DNA of 64,000 nt from Sphingobacterium hungaricum. GTDB lineage: Bacteria; Bacteroidota; Bacteroidia; Sphingobacteriales; Sphingobacteriaceae. The notes beneath the pieces were generated by a model that was not told where the DNA came from, searched no databases, and worked only from the letters and a program-made list of their open reading frames with translations. The position numbers and the translations under genes were made by a program. Below, piece by piece: positions 26,223-38,200 of the stretch (its first letter is position 1; each line of letters starts with the position of its first letter). Location: positions 1,385,611 through 1,449,610 of the forward strand of contig NZ_MU158698.1 of assembly GCF_015210005.1 (NCBI RefSeq), written 5' to 3'.

Positions 26223-29200
26223 TTAAAATCCTACATTAATTCCAAGAGAAAATGTTCTTGCCGGAACAAATGCATTTTCACTATATCCACCAAATGTTTG
26301 TTGTGGGCTATACCCTTTCAATCCAGTAAACGAAGCCAGATTCTCAACAGAAGCAATACAAGAGATTCTATTCAATCCGATTCTTTCAGCTACATTCTGA
26401 GGTAATCTATAAGCCAATGCCACATTTCTTACGACGAAATAGGAATTGTCCATTAGGAATCTCGTTGTTGTAGATGCATTGTTGTATTGACTGTTTGTGT
26501 AATTAATCTGAGGAGTTGCATTCGGATTAATACGATTTTCAGAAGTTTCAGTCATTCCTTCAGGAATACCGTTCCACGAATTTAATACGTCTTTATGAAC
26601 TGCGCTTGGAGTAGTTGTGACACCCATTAACGACACGTACGAATAATCCAATCCTTTTCCTCCTAAAGAGTAAGTGAACAATCCCGAAAGGCTCCAGTTT
26701 TTATAATCTAGATTCGTAGTTAAAGAACCCATTACTCTAGCTATACCAGAACCGCTAAATTCTCTTTTAGCATACGTCGAGTTACGCGTGTACATTTCTC
26801 CATTAATCTCTTCTTGGAATGGCAACCAATCACCTGTTGCAGCAGTTGGGTCGTAATCATCAGTATTTGCATGGTATAACGCCTGACCAGTCATCATATC
26901 GACACCTGCATATTGGAAAAGATAGTAATCATATACTGAATGGCCTTCCATATATTTGAATGGTGCAGAGATAATTCCATTCGCTTTATTTTCTTCAGGC
27001 AAATTGACAATCTTGTTTTTCAAGAATGTCGCATTAACTCCAAAATTCCAAGTAAAATCTTGGTTTTTGATGATATCTGCATCCACATGAACCTCTAAAC
27101 CTTTATTGACTAAATCACCGATATTTTTCTTGATTGAAGCATATCCAACTGTATTATCCGTTGGTCCAGTTGATAATGGCAAATTCACGTTGAAAATTAA
27201 ATCTTTTGAACGTTTGTCAAAATATTCTACGGTGAAATTAACTCTATTAAAGATTTTACCTTCAATAGCTAAGGATGTCGATTGACTTCCTTCCCACTTC
27301 AAATCTTCATTTTGATTATTAGATTTGTACAAAGCAGCTATGTTGTTGTTTTGTCCGATAGCATATAATGCCATGTAATCAAAAAAGCCTAAACTTCCCA
27401 AGTTACCAACAACACCTGTAGCAGCTCTCAGCTTTAATGTATTTAACCATGACACATCGCTTAAAAACGATTCTTTAGACGCCATCCAGGTCCCGCCGAT
27501 AGACCAGAAATTTCCCCAACGATTTTTTGGATGTAATCTTGAGCTACCATCTCTTCTAAACGATCCTTCAACAAAATATTTTTCGCTGTAGTTGTATCGC
27601 AATCTAGAAAGATAAGATTCCGACTTATCATTGTATTCAGATTCAGTTAGGTTTGTAATCTCAGTGAAATTGATCAAATCTGTCTTTCCTGCGAAAGTCT
27701 CATTGTTTTTAAATCCATACAAGTAGGTATAGATATTTCCATAATTTTCATGGCCAACAAATACGTCTACATTATGAACACCATTGAAAGTGTTGTTATA
27801 CTTTAATTGCTGTTGCAATGAATATATTTTACGGTTATAGATCGTTCTATTTGCTCTACCGTTATTTCCTTGTCCATCACCAATTAAAGCATTGTTATAA
27901 ACCGCATTTTCGTCATAAATTAGATTGATATCACCTAAAAGGGAGAATGTAAAGTTATCCAAGAAATTTACATCAACATAACTCTGAGAAGCTATTGTGT
28001 TTCTCTTGTTTTTGTTCATATTCAATTCATTTTCCCAAATTACGTGTCTTCCAAGATATTGATTCCGGGAGTTTGTACCGTCGTCATACATCTTATTTCC
28101 TTGAGCATCCAAAAGGTATTCACCAGTTATTGGATCATGCTGATGAATCGGATAAATCGGCGCTATATTACGTGCGAAAAGCCAAGGATTTGTAAAACCT
28201 GATCCCGTACCTGTCGTATTATTCCCTAATTGATGGGATGCATTTGCAGAAAATCCAGCTTTAATCCAAGATCTCGGAGTTACTTCTGCATTGATTCTTC
28301 CAGAAAGACGGTCAAAATCAGAAGTTTTAATATATCCTTCTTCACTTAAATAACCCAAATTGAAATAGAAGTTACCTTTTTCAGAACCGCCTCTTCCTCC
28401 AATTTGATAATCTTGGCGATATCCGTTTCTACTGATAGGACCGAACCAATCAAGGTCAGAAGCATAATCTGGATGAATGGTTGCATTACTCAACAATTTA
28501 CCATTTCCATCAAATAATTGATCTTCAGGCAATGTAAAAATGTTGGTTTTTAAAATAGTAGGAACCAAAGTCGACGTAGTTAAATCATTTGCTTGTTGCT
28601 GTGTCCAAGTTGGATTTTGGCTCATCAACTGATTGCGATATCCTAACCAAGCTGCTTCCATATATTGCTGAGGATCCAAAGTTTCATATTCTCCGATTCC
28701 TCTTGAAAATAAACCTTGGTTAATGTTCAGACTGATTTCAGCCGTCCCTCTTCTGCCTTTTTTAGTGGTGATGACAATTACACCATTGGCAGCTCTATTT
28801 CCATACAAAGCTGCTGAAGTTGCGTCCTTTAATACAGAAACAGATTCAACATCTGTTGGATTAATATCGGAGATATTTCCATTGTACACTACTCCGTCAA
28901 CAACATATGTTGGAGTTGAAGAACCATTAATCGATCCATATCCACGAACACGAATATTAGGACTCGAGCCTGGCTCACCATAAGAATTATTGATTTGAAG
29001 TCCCGGAGCAGCACCCTCTAAGACAGCTGTAACAGAACTTACTGGCCTTTTCTCTATATCTTTAGCAGATACACTAGCCACAGCTCCTACAATCGCTTCC
29101 TTATTTTGAGTTCCGTAACCAACTACAACGACTTCATCCAAACCCTCTATCGAAGATTCTAATTGAATCGTGTATATAGCCGAACTGCCAACAGATATAG

Positions 29201-29441
29201 TTTGCTCTGTGAAACCAATCAATCTAAATGTTAGCTTAGAACCTTCCTTCGCATTAATGCGGAAGTTACCATAGTTATCCGTTTGAGTAGCAGATGTAGT
29301 TCCCTCAGCGACCACTGTAACATTTTGTAATGCAGCGCCTAGTTCATCTGTCACTTTACCACTAACGGATTTGTTTTGTGCGTATGCAGCGCCAATAAAG
29401 AGCGTACATAGCAATAAAATACTGAGTATTTTTTGTTTCAT
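26223..29441 (-). CDS. SusC/RagA-family TonB-dependent outer-membrane transporter (pair 1)
   Basis: A 1072-residue protein with a signal peptide ending AYAQ, a carboxypeptidase-D regulatory-like domain (about 24-105), the SusC signature DEVVVVGYGTQNKEAIVGAV, the plug (about 115-230; VRGYGSINGSSTPTYVVDGV, LKDATSAALYGNRAANGVI) and a beta-barrel ending in phenylalanine. It imports large ligands bound by its SusD using TonB energy. No STN/secretin domain is present, so sigma/anti-sigma signalling through it is unlikely. Its first 10 codons are nearly the same as in the other four SusC genes of the array. Confidence 0.95.
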   Translation of the reverse strand: MKQKILSILLLCTLFIGAAYAQNKSVSGKVTDELGAALQNVTVVAEGTTSATQTDNYGNFRINAKEGSKLTFRLIGFTEQTISVGSSAIYTIQLESSIEGLDEVVVVGYGTQNKEAIVGAVASVSAKDIEKRPVSSVTAVLEGAAPGLQINNSYGEPGSSPNIRVRGYGSINGSSTPTYVVDGVVYNGNISDINPTDVESVSVLKDATSAALYGNRAANGVIVITTKKGRRGTAEISLNINQGLFSRGIGEYETLDPQQYMEAAWLGYRNQLMSQNPTWTQQQANDLTTSTLVPTILKTNIFTLPEDQLFDGNGKLLSNATIHPDYASDLDWFGPISRNGYRQDYQIGGRGGSEKGNFYFNLGYLSEEGYIKTSDFDRLSGRINAEVTPRSWIKAGFSANASHQLGNNTTGTGSGFTNPWLFARNIAPIYPIHQHDPITGEYLLDAQGNKMYDDGTNSRNQYLGRHVIWENELNMNKNKRNTIASQSYVDVNFLDNFTFSLLGDINLIYDENAVYNNALIGDGQGNNGRANRTIYNRKIYSLQQQLKYNNTFNGVHNVDVFVGHENYGNIYTYLYGFKNNETFAGKTDLINFTEITNLTESEYNDKSESYLSRLRYNYSEKYFVEGSFRRDGSSRLHPKNRWGNFWSIGGTWMASKESFLSDVSWLNTLKLRAATGVVGNLGSLGFFDYMALYAIGQNNNIAALYKSNNQNEDLKWEGSQSTSLAIEGKIFNRVNFTVEYFDKRSKDLIFNVNLPLSTGPTDNTVGYASIKKNIGDLVNKGLEVHVDADIIKNQDFTWNFGVNATFLKNKIVNLPEENKANGIISAPFKYMEGHSVYDYYLFQYAGVDMMTGQALYHANTDDYDPTAATGDWLPFQEEINGEMYTRNSTYAKREFSGSGIARVMGSLTTNLDYKNWSLSGLFTYSLGGKGLDYSYVSLMGVTTTPSAVHKDVLNSWNGIPEGMTETSENRINPNATPQINYTNSQYNNASTTTRFLMDNSYFVVRNVALAYRLPQNVAERIGLNRISCIASVENLASFTGLKGYSPQQTFGGYSENAFVPARTFSLGINVGF

Positions 29442-29931
29442 ATTGAATTGGGTTTAGTTAATAAAGGAAATTCTTAATGGTTTAGATTAAAAAAATTCTT
29501 TCAAGGCGCAATATTCGTTAATTTTAAGTTAAAATCCAATATTTATTTTAACAAATTTTGGCTAAAATCAATATTTTAATGTATTATTATTTATATATGA
29601 CTAAATAATATGGATAATTGGCAATATAAAACAAAGTGTTGTGTATACAATTCCTCATTTTAGTAGAAATTGCAAAAACCAGAAAGCAAATACTTTATTT
29701 GACCGACAATTTTAATACATATACAGATGAAAATCTGACACTTACTGATGAGAATATTAGGTAGTATTCTTTATACAAGCTGAATTCTAGGTAACCAGCC
29801 TGATTCCGATTTTTTTGACGGAACGAACTGAAACGAAAAATCCTCAAAGCATCCAGCTAAAAACTGTCTTACTTTGAGGATTATAAAATTAATTAGTTGG
29901 CTACTTTAGACCCGCTAATTATTAGCTGAAT
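29442..29931. other. Intergenic region upstream of SusC pair 1
   Basis: 490 bases without a credible gene. It should hold the promoter of the pair 1 SusC; its leader carries ATTAACTAAA about 18 bases before the ATG, a motif shared with the other SusC genes. It also contains the terminator hairpin at 29839-29882. Confidence 0.6.
29839..29882 (-). terminator. Terminator downstream of the SusC-SusD relic
   Basis: Arms AATCCTCAAAG (29839-29849) and CTTTGAGGATT (29872-29882) with a 22-base loop, followed on the minus strand by a T-rich tract. The arms resemble those of the terminator at 24580-24626. Confidence 0.65.
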
Positions 29932-31895
29932 TTACCAGCCTGGATTTTGAACAACATTTTGATTAAGAGTGATTTCATAACCTGGAATCCCCCAAACAAA
30001 TTTATTGTCATTGGAAGTCACTGTCTTCGAAACGTAACCTTCCCCAGTTTCAAGTAGTTGTAAATTTTGAGGATATCTTCTGGTAAACCCTTGATTCCAT
30101 CGTTTCAAATCATCTAATCTGAATCCTTCAAGTGGCTTTTTGATTTTCTTGACCAAATCTAGACGAAGCATCCTGTCGTACACTTGCATTAATAAATATC
30201 TTAGAATTGTAATCATAAGCTATTCTACCAAAATACGAATTGTATGCATACTCTGTTCTTTCTTGAAGAACCTCAAATCCTGTAGTTGTATTCGATAATA
30301 AAATTAAACGATCATCAGTTGACGCCGTACCGTAAGCCTGAACTCGATCATACTTATAATCAGAATATTCTTGACCGGCTAAAAAAGTGAACCTATTAGA
30401 TTCATTGAGATTCCATTTGTACTCAATTGTATTTGTTAGAGTTCTAGAAATAGGTTGGTAAAAATCCTCAGTTGCTGTACCATTGCTTAAATTAGCAGAA
30501 TAAGACGGAAGTCGCCGACTTGAAACTCTATAATTTCTGTAATCTAAACCCGCCTGACTTTTTATTATTAAATTTTGGATGGGAGTTATTTCTATAAAAG
30601 CCGTAGGATTAAATTGCTGGTTTTTTAATTGAGACGGAAATTTGTCACCTAAATACTTTGGCGAAAATCTCCCTAATCCAGGAATTTGTGTTTCATAATA
30701 TTCTTCTCCATTTTCATTATCAGGTGTATGCCATGGCAGAGCTAATATAGCAAGTCCACCATTTAAAGAGTTAGTAGTGTATTGATTTGTCTCTCTTCTA
30801 TCATAAGCTCCAGCAAGATTCAAACCTATTTTCGACCAATTGTTTAATCTACTTGCAATATTACTTCTTAGCGTAATTCTATCAAAACCAGACCTATACA
30901 TTACACCTTCTTGATCTAGATAAGACGTTGAAATGAAATATTACGTCTTATCTGTACCACCAGATACACTTAGATTGTACTGCTGTATCGGCACATTTTG
31001 CTTAAAATAATAATCTGTCCAATAGGTATCATAAGGCCAATCTTCTCTAATTTTATCTATTTGCCCTTGATTCCTATATCCAGATTCTAACCAGTAATTT
31101 AATAATTCTTCAGAATTCATCATATCTTTTTGAGCTTCTGATCTGGCTAAATTAGGAAAAACCCCATTGAGCGGAAGCATTTATTGTAGCGCTCTCACCG
31201 CCTTTCCCTTTTTTGTGGTAATATAAATAACGCCATTAGCGGCGCTAGATCCATATATGGAAGTTGCGGACGCTTCCTTTAAAACCGTCACACTCTCGAA
31301 ATCGTTTGGATTCATTGAAACTATTGAACTGTTTTGAACTGGAATTCCATCAAGAACGTAGCGGTGTTGTCGAGCCTGTTAATGACCCAACACCATTAAG
31401 TCTAACAGACTGAGTAGCGGAAGGCTCTCCCGTAGAAGTGAACACCTGAAAGCCTGGCACTCTTCCTTGCAACGCCTCTAAAGCATTCGCATTTGGCCTA
31501 GATTCAATATCCTCCGAACTAACTTGCGTAAATGATCCAACCGCGTTTTTGGATGCTACACCTGATCCATACCCGACTAACACAACTTCATCCAACATAG
31601 CATCTCTGGAATCCAATGTAACATTTAAAGTAGATGAATTTGCCAACACCGATTTTTCAGTATGCGATACATGTCTAAAAACCAAAGTGCTTCCCTCCGG
31701 TGCTGAGATAGAGAATGATCCGTCTGAGTTTGTCTGCGTTCCCGTACCTGTGCCCTTTAAAATAACGGAGACTCCACTGATACGATCTATATTAGCACTG
31801 GAAGTTACAATACCGGTTATTTGACGATTTTGCGCATACGAGACCCCTATAAGAAGTGTATACAGCAAAAAAATACTGAGTAATTTTTGTTTCAT
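29932..31895 (-). pseudogene. Decayed SusC gene fused by deletion to a SusD C-terminus (pair 2 relic)
   Basis: Reading down the minus strand from the ATG at 31895 gives a normal SusC start (signal peptide, CarboxypepD-like domain, DEVVLVGYG). At about 31366 the frame shifts; plug sequence such as [20 protein letters not shown] continues in another frame. Further frameshifts lie near 31193 and 31155, and a TAA at 30941-30943 interrupts the barrel (GGTDKT-stop-YFISTSYLDQEG). SusC sequence ends with ASVRQDASSRFGQENQ near 30130. From there a different frame reads GFRLDDLKRWNQGF and ends ITLNQNVVQNPGW at 29932, the typical end of a SusD protein. About 3 kb (rest of SusC, most of SusD) has therefore been deleted. 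It cannot make either protein. Confidence 0.88.
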
Positions 31896-32571
31896 ATTTC
31901 AATTGTGTTTAGTTAATAAAGGACACTTTTAATATTTAGATAAATTAAAACCTATTCCGACATGCAACGTTAGTTAATTATTGATTAATAATTAATAGTC
32001 TATAAAAAAACTTATCATTATTATCTTATTTCTAAATTATATTTAAAAATCCACTTTTTTTTCATCCATATTTAATTTTAGCTATGAATTTTAACAAGAA
32101 AATGTTTTTAATTATTACTTAAAAAATTAGTTATAAAATTTAATCAGACATAGAAATATTTTAATTTTGGCTATATAAATGTAGTTGAAGATTTCCTTTT
32201 CCACAAAGGAACTCCATCAGCAAAAATGCTAATCATAAAATTTAAATTTCAGATTAAATAATTCTATTAATAACGAGATTGACATATTAGCTATGGGTTA
32301 TTAAGTCGCTTATTGGGGAAGTATTGAAGAATTTAAACGATTAGGATCCTAGTTAAACTATAGAGCTAAAAAATTTAGATTGGTTTAATTAATCACTGCG
32401 TCTAAATTTTCGTAACTCTAGAAAACATATTATTTACATTTCAGACGAAGTATCTGCGTCACAAAATAATAAAGATAGACATCAAAAAAAACGCGAGCGT
32501 TACGAATTTCAAATAAGAGCTATAGAAACTACGCTTAGTCGGGTAGCATACACTACAGTTAGAACGGTACG

Positions 32572-32603
32572 AATCAGGATTTATGATGGCGAAAATCCTG
32601 ATT
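32572..32603. terminator. Terminator-like hairpin
   Basis: Arms AATCAGGATTT (32572-32582) and AAATCCTGATT (32593-32603). It is not followed by an obvious gene end, so its role is unclear. Confidence 0.4.
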
Positions 32604-32699
32604 TATTAATAGTGTTCTGATATTTTTTTAAACATGAGTTATTTATGATTCAAGTTATCCGAATTCCACAGTAGAACTTTTCATATCAACTGAATTTAA

Positions 32700-32736
32700 A
32701 AAGGGGGATTGTTAATTATTTTAACAATCCCCCTTT
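32700..32736 (-). terminator. Terminator of the pair 3 SusC-SusD-lipoprotein unit
   Basis: Perfect 16-bp arms (AAAGGGGGATTGTTAA / TTAACAATCCCCCTTT) with a five-base loop and a T tract on the minus strand, 30 bases after the lipoprotein stop. Confidence 0.88.
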
Positions 32737-32765
32737 AAGGTATAAACTTTTAAAGAATAGAAATA

Positions 32766-33647
32766 CTAATCACCAGTTCTTACAAAACGTTCAATAACGC
32801 CACGACCAAGACCAGTCCATCTAACCTCAAAGATTTTATTAACTGGATCCACTAGAATAACTTCATTGATAGTTACAGCAAGATTTGAACCACTGAAAGC
32901 AGTAATTCCCGTTAGTTGAGTATCATCGCCATTAAATCTATAGTGTGCATATCCATTATATGTTCTCCATAAATATTGCATATACAATTCATTTGGACCG
33001 ACTGTCGACAATTTAACACCAGTCTCCGTAAAGGTACCGCCGATATTACCATCAATAGTTCCAAAGTTATTAGTAATGGTATACGTGTAAGTTCCTTCCC
33101 AAATACTCTTAACAGGGAAACTATAAATAACGGTTCCGAAATTTCCACTGATTGCATCATTTGTGCTTACCGAAGTAATTTTTAATGCTATAGCATTGGA
33201 AATTGAAGGATCCAATTCTGGCGTTTTTAAAACGATGGGAACAAGTGCTTCACGTTCACCCTTTTTAATAGTTACCGTAGTTGGAAACGTAAAAGAAGCC
33301 GGTGCTATCGCCTGATATGTAGTTGTTTGCGCTGTATTATAAGTTGTAATTACGGCTGGCGCATATTCAATATTAACTACGATATCTTCAGGAGCGTCAT
33401 TGACACCAGAATACCTAACGATGGCATTCACTGTAGTTTCGCTAACTTCAGGATCTAAAGTTGTAGGAACATACAACGCAAATGGTGCAGTAGTTCCAGA
33501 AGATATAGGTGCTATGTTTTTAAACTCAATAATATTGGAAGTAGCACCAGGAGCGTCAGGACCAATCAAATCTTCATCTTTTAAACAAGATGAAAATGTG
33601 AATGGAACAATCGCTAAAGCGAATAAATAATTTATATATTTTTTCAT
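32766..33647 (-). CDS. DUF1735-like surface lipoprotein (pair 3 unit)
   Basis: A 293-residue lipoprotein with lipobox ending TFSSC (C21) followed by LKDEDLIGPDAPGA. The N-terminal half is a beta-sandwich of the kind annotated DUF1735 (VTIKKGEREALVPIVLKTPEL, ALKITSVSTNDAISGNFGT). The C-terminal part is another beta-rich domain (SIWEGTYTYTITNNFG...). Such proteins often sit third in SusCD loci and bind or present the substrate at the surface. The gene is 13 bases after its SusD and ends at a strong terminator. It is a paralogue of the lipoprotein at 47839-48813; the first 45 residues are most alike. Confidence 0.78.
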   Translation of the reverse strand: MKKYINYLFALAIVPFTFSSCLKDEDLIGPDAPGATSNIIEFKNIAPISSGTTAPFALYVPTTLDPEVSETTVNAIVRYSGVNDAPEDIVVNIEYAPAVITTYNTAQTTTYQAIAPASFTFPTTVTIKKGEREALVPIVLKTPELDPSISNAIALKITSVSTNDAISGNFGTVIYSFPVKSIWEGTYTYTITNNFGTIDGNIGGTFTETGVKLSTVGPNELYMQYLWRTYNGYAHYRFNGDDTQLTGITAFSGSNLAVTINEVILVDPVNKIFEVRWTGLGRGVIERFVRTGD

Positions 33648-33660
33648 ATCTGTTTAAGAA

Positions 33661-35247
33661 TTATTTTGCCCAAAATATTTTAGATGTATACTTATCAATA
33701 GTTGGGACGTTAGCTTGATTGTAGTTAAATTCAGTATTTGGATATAAAATACGAGTTGGCAATTTATCTGCAGCCGTTGCTTCAGAAGTTATAGAAACAA
33801 AATTAACAGCTCTGTTTGCTACACTAGGAACTCCCACATTAACCGGATATCCTGTTCTGCGGTATTCATTCCAAGATTCATGACCGAACAACATGTTCGC
33901 AGCAATATATTTCTGAGTAATGATTGCTTCCAACCTTTGTTCAGTTGTTGTTGCTAAATCAATATTAACCAATCTACTGTTTACATTCGTAGTTTTATAA
34001 CCAGCTAAGTAAGTATCAGGATTAGCAGATGTAACGATATCATCATTCTCATTGATATTTAAATAGATGTAAGAAGCTTTGATCCCACTTTCAAATAATG
34101 TATTTACACTACCTGCGATTAAACCTTTAAGCGCTGCTTCAGCTTGTAAGAAATAACTTTCGGAAGCTAGCATGATTGGTTGTCCAGCAGTTGGGCCTTT
34201 AAGAATTCCTTTTCCTTCATAGTTTGTCGCGTTAGTCCCTCTAAACCATGAACTAGGTGCTTGACCTCTACCAGCATCAGACTGTTGATAACCTAATTGA
34301 TTTACTGGAATTGTTATACCTGTCTTATAAGTCAAGTTTGCACGGCCAACATCTGAAATTTTACTTCCATCATAATAACCTCTAATGTATGGAGTAATTG
34401 CATATTGACTCGCCGCACCTACTGCAGTTCCAGCAAAATTATATGCCCATGAATTCCACATTGGGTTTTGCTTTCCGTCATCTTTCGCAAATCCAGGATT
34501 TACGATTGCATCGAAAGTAAGGAAACCGATATCATCAAGTGCTGTCTTTGTAAAAGCTACTTTGTCTTTCGCTTTTAAAAGCATGCGCAACTTAATTGTA
34601 TTGGCAAATTTTGCCCAGTTTTCGCTTTGATCTTTTAATTCGTAATCATCCTCGCTTGAGTTAAATAAAATATCAGCACCTGCAAATTGAGAAGAAATTT
34701 CATTTGTTTTAAAAAACTCGATGGCTGCATCCAAACGATCGCCTAAGTCTTTGTAAATATCCTCTGCTTTATCGTATTTTGGAGTTAAGAAACTAGCTCC
34801 TTGAAGAGCTTCAGAATAAGGCACCTCATTATAAGTATCAACTAAATTTAAATAGTTATATACAGAGAAAATTTCCGATGCAAAATAAAAGTCTTTTAAA
34901 GCGTCAATATCGGTCGTTTTGTCTTTAACAAATTTTAAATCGTTTAAGATGTCATATGAAGAAGACCATAATCCATTAAAGTTTGTTGTCGTAAAGTTAT
35001 AAGAGATAATAGATCCCCATCCACTTACACCACCCCCATTTGCAAAATAACCAACAATTTGAGCTCCATAAGTATTAAAACTTGGAACTTGTCTTGCCGT
35101 GGCCACTACAGCCTGCGGCAAAACCAATTGAGGAGTTGATTCTGTAGGAGAATTTGGGTTGTCGTTAATATCTAAGACCTTTTCGCAAGACGTTGCCGCA
35201 AATGCTAAAAGTGCTATAGATAAATATTTTATATTTTTAAATTTCAT
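33661..35247 (-). CDS. SusD/RagB-family lipoprotein (pair 3)
   Basis: A 528-residue SusD of the SusD_2 branch, lipobox ending AATSC (C21), then EKVLDINDNPNSPTESTPQL, the hallmark N-terminus of this branch. The middle has YLNLVDTYNEVPYSEALQG and YDKAEDIYKDLGDRLDAAIE; the end has LFGHESWNEYRRTGYP, PTRILYPNTEFNYN and SKIFWAK. It pairs with the SusC ending 11 bases upstream. It is closely similar over its whole length to the SusD at 48827-50380, so the two units are duplicates. Confidence 0.94.
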   Translation of the reverse strand: MKFKNIKYLSIALLAFAATSCEKVLDINDNPNSPTESTPQLVLPQAVVATARQVPSFNTYGAQIVGYFANGGGVSGWGSIISYNFTTTNFNGLWSSSYDILNDLKFVKDKTTDIDALKDFYFASEIFSVYNYLNLVDTYNEVPYSEALQGASFLTPKYDKAEDIYKDLGDRLDAAIEFFKTNEISSQFAGADILFNSSEDDYELKDQSENWAKFANTIKLRMLLKAKDKVAFTKTALDDIGFLTFDAIVNPGFAKDDGKQNPMWNSWAYNFAGTAVGAASQYAITPYIRGYYDGSKISDVGRANLTYKTGITIPVNQLGYQQSDAGRGQAPSSWFRGTNATNYEGKGILKGPTAGQPIMLASESYFLQAEAALKGLIAGSVNTLFESGIKASYIYLNINENDDIVTSANPDTYLAGYKTTNVNSRLVNIDLATTTEQRLEAIITQKYIAANMLFGHESWNEYRRTGYPVNVGVPSVANRAVNFVSITSEATAADKLPTRILYPNTEFNYNQANVPTIDKYTSKIFWAK

Positions 35248-35258
35248 TTTCGTTTATA

Positions 35259-38200
35259 TTATAAAGTAAGACCTATAGAAAAACCAAAATATCTTGATGG
35301 AGGGGTTTGACTTAAATTAGTTAAACCAACTGCATTACCATTCGAATTTCCGTTACCATCTGAATACTCAGGATCCGTATAGACATTTGTTGAAGGCGTC
35401 CATAAGAATAAGTTTCTACCTTGTAAACTGATTCTAGCTTCTTTAATCACATTTTGAGTTGCCAAGAAAGATTTAGGCACCCTGTATGTCAAAGACATTT
35501 CTCTTATTTTCCAGAAAGCAGCAGAAGTAATGTAAGTTTCATGAATACCAGTTCTAGGACCTGCGATAGACCAGTATCCTGGACCTCCATCTCTTACTGA
35601 AATATTCGTGTTCTCTACATACGACTGAGATGCTTCGTCCCAATAAGAAGAGTTAGGAATAATAAATCTATCTCTGTTGTACGCAGCTGTATTAATACCT
35701 GCTCCAGAGAAGTCAAAAGTACTACCACCAGCATTATAGATTACGTTTCCTGTTCTATACTCAGCCTGTGTATGGAATGATAGGTCTTTCCATGAAACAT
35801 TTAGGTTTAATCCCAATGTGTGATTTGGCATTGCGTTTCCAAGGATATGCAAAGTTCCGTCAGTCGATGGGTAACCAGTCAAAGGATTTACAATAATGCG
35901 ACCTTGATCATCTCTATTGTATTTTGTACCTCTGATTACCGGGAACGCTTCTCCTGGCATCGCATATGAACCAGCTCCAGAAGCGTATGCACCTAATTGA
36001 AGTACATCTAATCCTTCTGCAATCTGAGTAACCTTATTGTCGAAGTAAGCATAGTTAGCACCTACAGAAACCTCCCAATTTGTAGTACGATAAGGAACTA
36101 AAATAAGTTTTGTTTCAATACCTTTTCCGGTAGTTGTACCTGCATTTACTAAATAGGAACTGTAACCAGTTGAAGTTGAAACGCCTGTCGGCACAACGTT
36201 GTCTACAGTTTCATTGTTGTAATATGTGAAATCCCAAATAATTCTATTTTTCAACCAAGCTGACTCTAAACCAACTTCGAAAGAAGTCGTCATCTCTGGT
36301 TTCAGACCTGGTTGTACAATTTGATTACTGATTGTGTGCCCACCAATTCCATTGTAAGGATATCCCGCACCTTGGCTAAATGTTGGCAATAAACTGTATG
36401 CTCCAAAGTTTGTAGAAGAACCTAAGTTAACCTGTCCAACCTTAGATAAACCTGCTCTAATTTTTAAGAAATCTAAAGCTCTAAATTCTTTTAAACTCGC
36501 AAAAGCATCTGTAGGAATAAAAGATAATGAAGCAGCAGGGTAGAAGAATGACCTGTTATCTGGATCTAAAATTGAAACCCAGTCATTTCTTCCTGATAAA
36601 GATAAGAATAGATAGTTTTTATAGGCGATATCTACTTTTCCAGCCAATCCAAAAGTACGAGCTAAGTACGATGCTTGATTCGCAGTAGGATTATTTAACG
36701 AGTTACCTAAATTAAAAATATCAGGTACCGCTAAACCAGAAACTGCAGCACTCATTCCAGAATATTGATTTTGAATGTATTGACCGATTAACGTATAGTC
36801 AAATTTAAAATCTTGGTTTGTATGAGTTGCATGTGCATTAAAATCACTTACAATATTTGTAGTGTAATTAAATCCATCACTAACAGACCCTAAGATATCT
36901 TGTTGCTTGTAAGTTGATGAACCAGCCCAAGATTTAGTAAAATCTGAATAGTAATAAACACCTGTTGTATTCTTAAACGATTGGTTAGCAGATGTAATAC
37001 CTACGCGACCTAAAAAGTCTAACCATTCTAAAGGTTTGTAAGCCAACTCGAAGTTACCCATGAAATAATCATTACGCGTAATGCTTCTGTTATTTCCAGC
37101 TAAAAAGTATGGGTTGTTGTAGTAAGCATTGTAATAACCATCTGGTGTAGCATATGGATTATTTACATAATCTTTATAATCAGTCAAAGGGATTTGACCT
37201 GGAGTATTCAAAACCAAATCGTAAATAGACGCATTCGCACTTGTCGTATTGTATCTATTTTGAGCGTAGTATGCAGTGTAAGTCGCATCTAATTTATTCT
37301 CAATTAAATTTTGAGTACCGCTAATTCTTGCTGTCGCTCTTTTGTATTTATCAAAAGGTACAGTTCCGCTTGCGTCTAAATATTGAGCAGCAGTTCTGAA
37401 AGAGCTTTTTTCCGTTCTTGAAGCTATTGAAATGTTGGTTTGATTGCTATAACCAACTTCCCAAAAATCATTTTTGCTTCCTGTCCAAGAGTATGGAACT
37501 GTTTGAATGCTTCCATCAGCTAAAGGATCACCGATTTCAACCATTGAGCCGTCAAAAACTGGTCCATACTGTTGGTTTTCATGTGGATTATAGATCTGTA
37601 AATCATTATCAGCACCAGATCCAAATCTCTGCTGCACCTGAGGAAGAAATACAATTTGCTCCCAAGTAGATGTATTTTCTACATTGATTTCAAACCCATC
37701 TGTTGCTTTACCCTTTTTGGTTTTAATAATCAAGGCTCCATTAGATGCAGCAGAACCATATAAAGCCGCTGCACCTGATCCATTCAAAACAGTGATATCT
37801 TCGATATCATCTGGATTTAAATTTCCTAAAATCGAAGATGGCGAAATTACATTGTCAATTACGATCAAAGCTTGGTTATTTCCAGTTAACGAACGCATAC
37901 CACGTAAAATTACACGGTAGTTTGGATTAACACCAGAAGAAACACCTTGAATCGTAAGACCAGCAACTTTACCAGATAAACCTGTTACAACATTCTGAGG
38001 TTTACCTTGCAATAAATCATCGCCTTTGATAGTCGTTTGAGCGTTACCTATCGATTTTCTCGTTGCTGTTAAACCAGCTCCAGTAACAACAACTTCGTCC
38101 AACGTATTTTCTGTACTAGCTAATTGCACAGAAATTGTTGATTGGTTTCCAACGGTAATTGTCTGGCTTTCATAGCCAATGTACCGAATGATTAACTTAT

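Larger units (their letters stand above)
31896..32765. other. 870-base intergenic region with no convincing gene
   Basis: Very AT-rich between 31930 and 32390. It holds the leader of the relic SusC (ATTAACTAAA near 31905-31915), a start-less 75-codon open stretch on the plus strand (32393-32620) that I cannot assign, a hairpin at 32572-32603 and the terminator of the next unit at 32700-32736. The open stretch has GC content closer to coding DNA than its flanks and may be a gene remnant. Confidence 0.5.
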
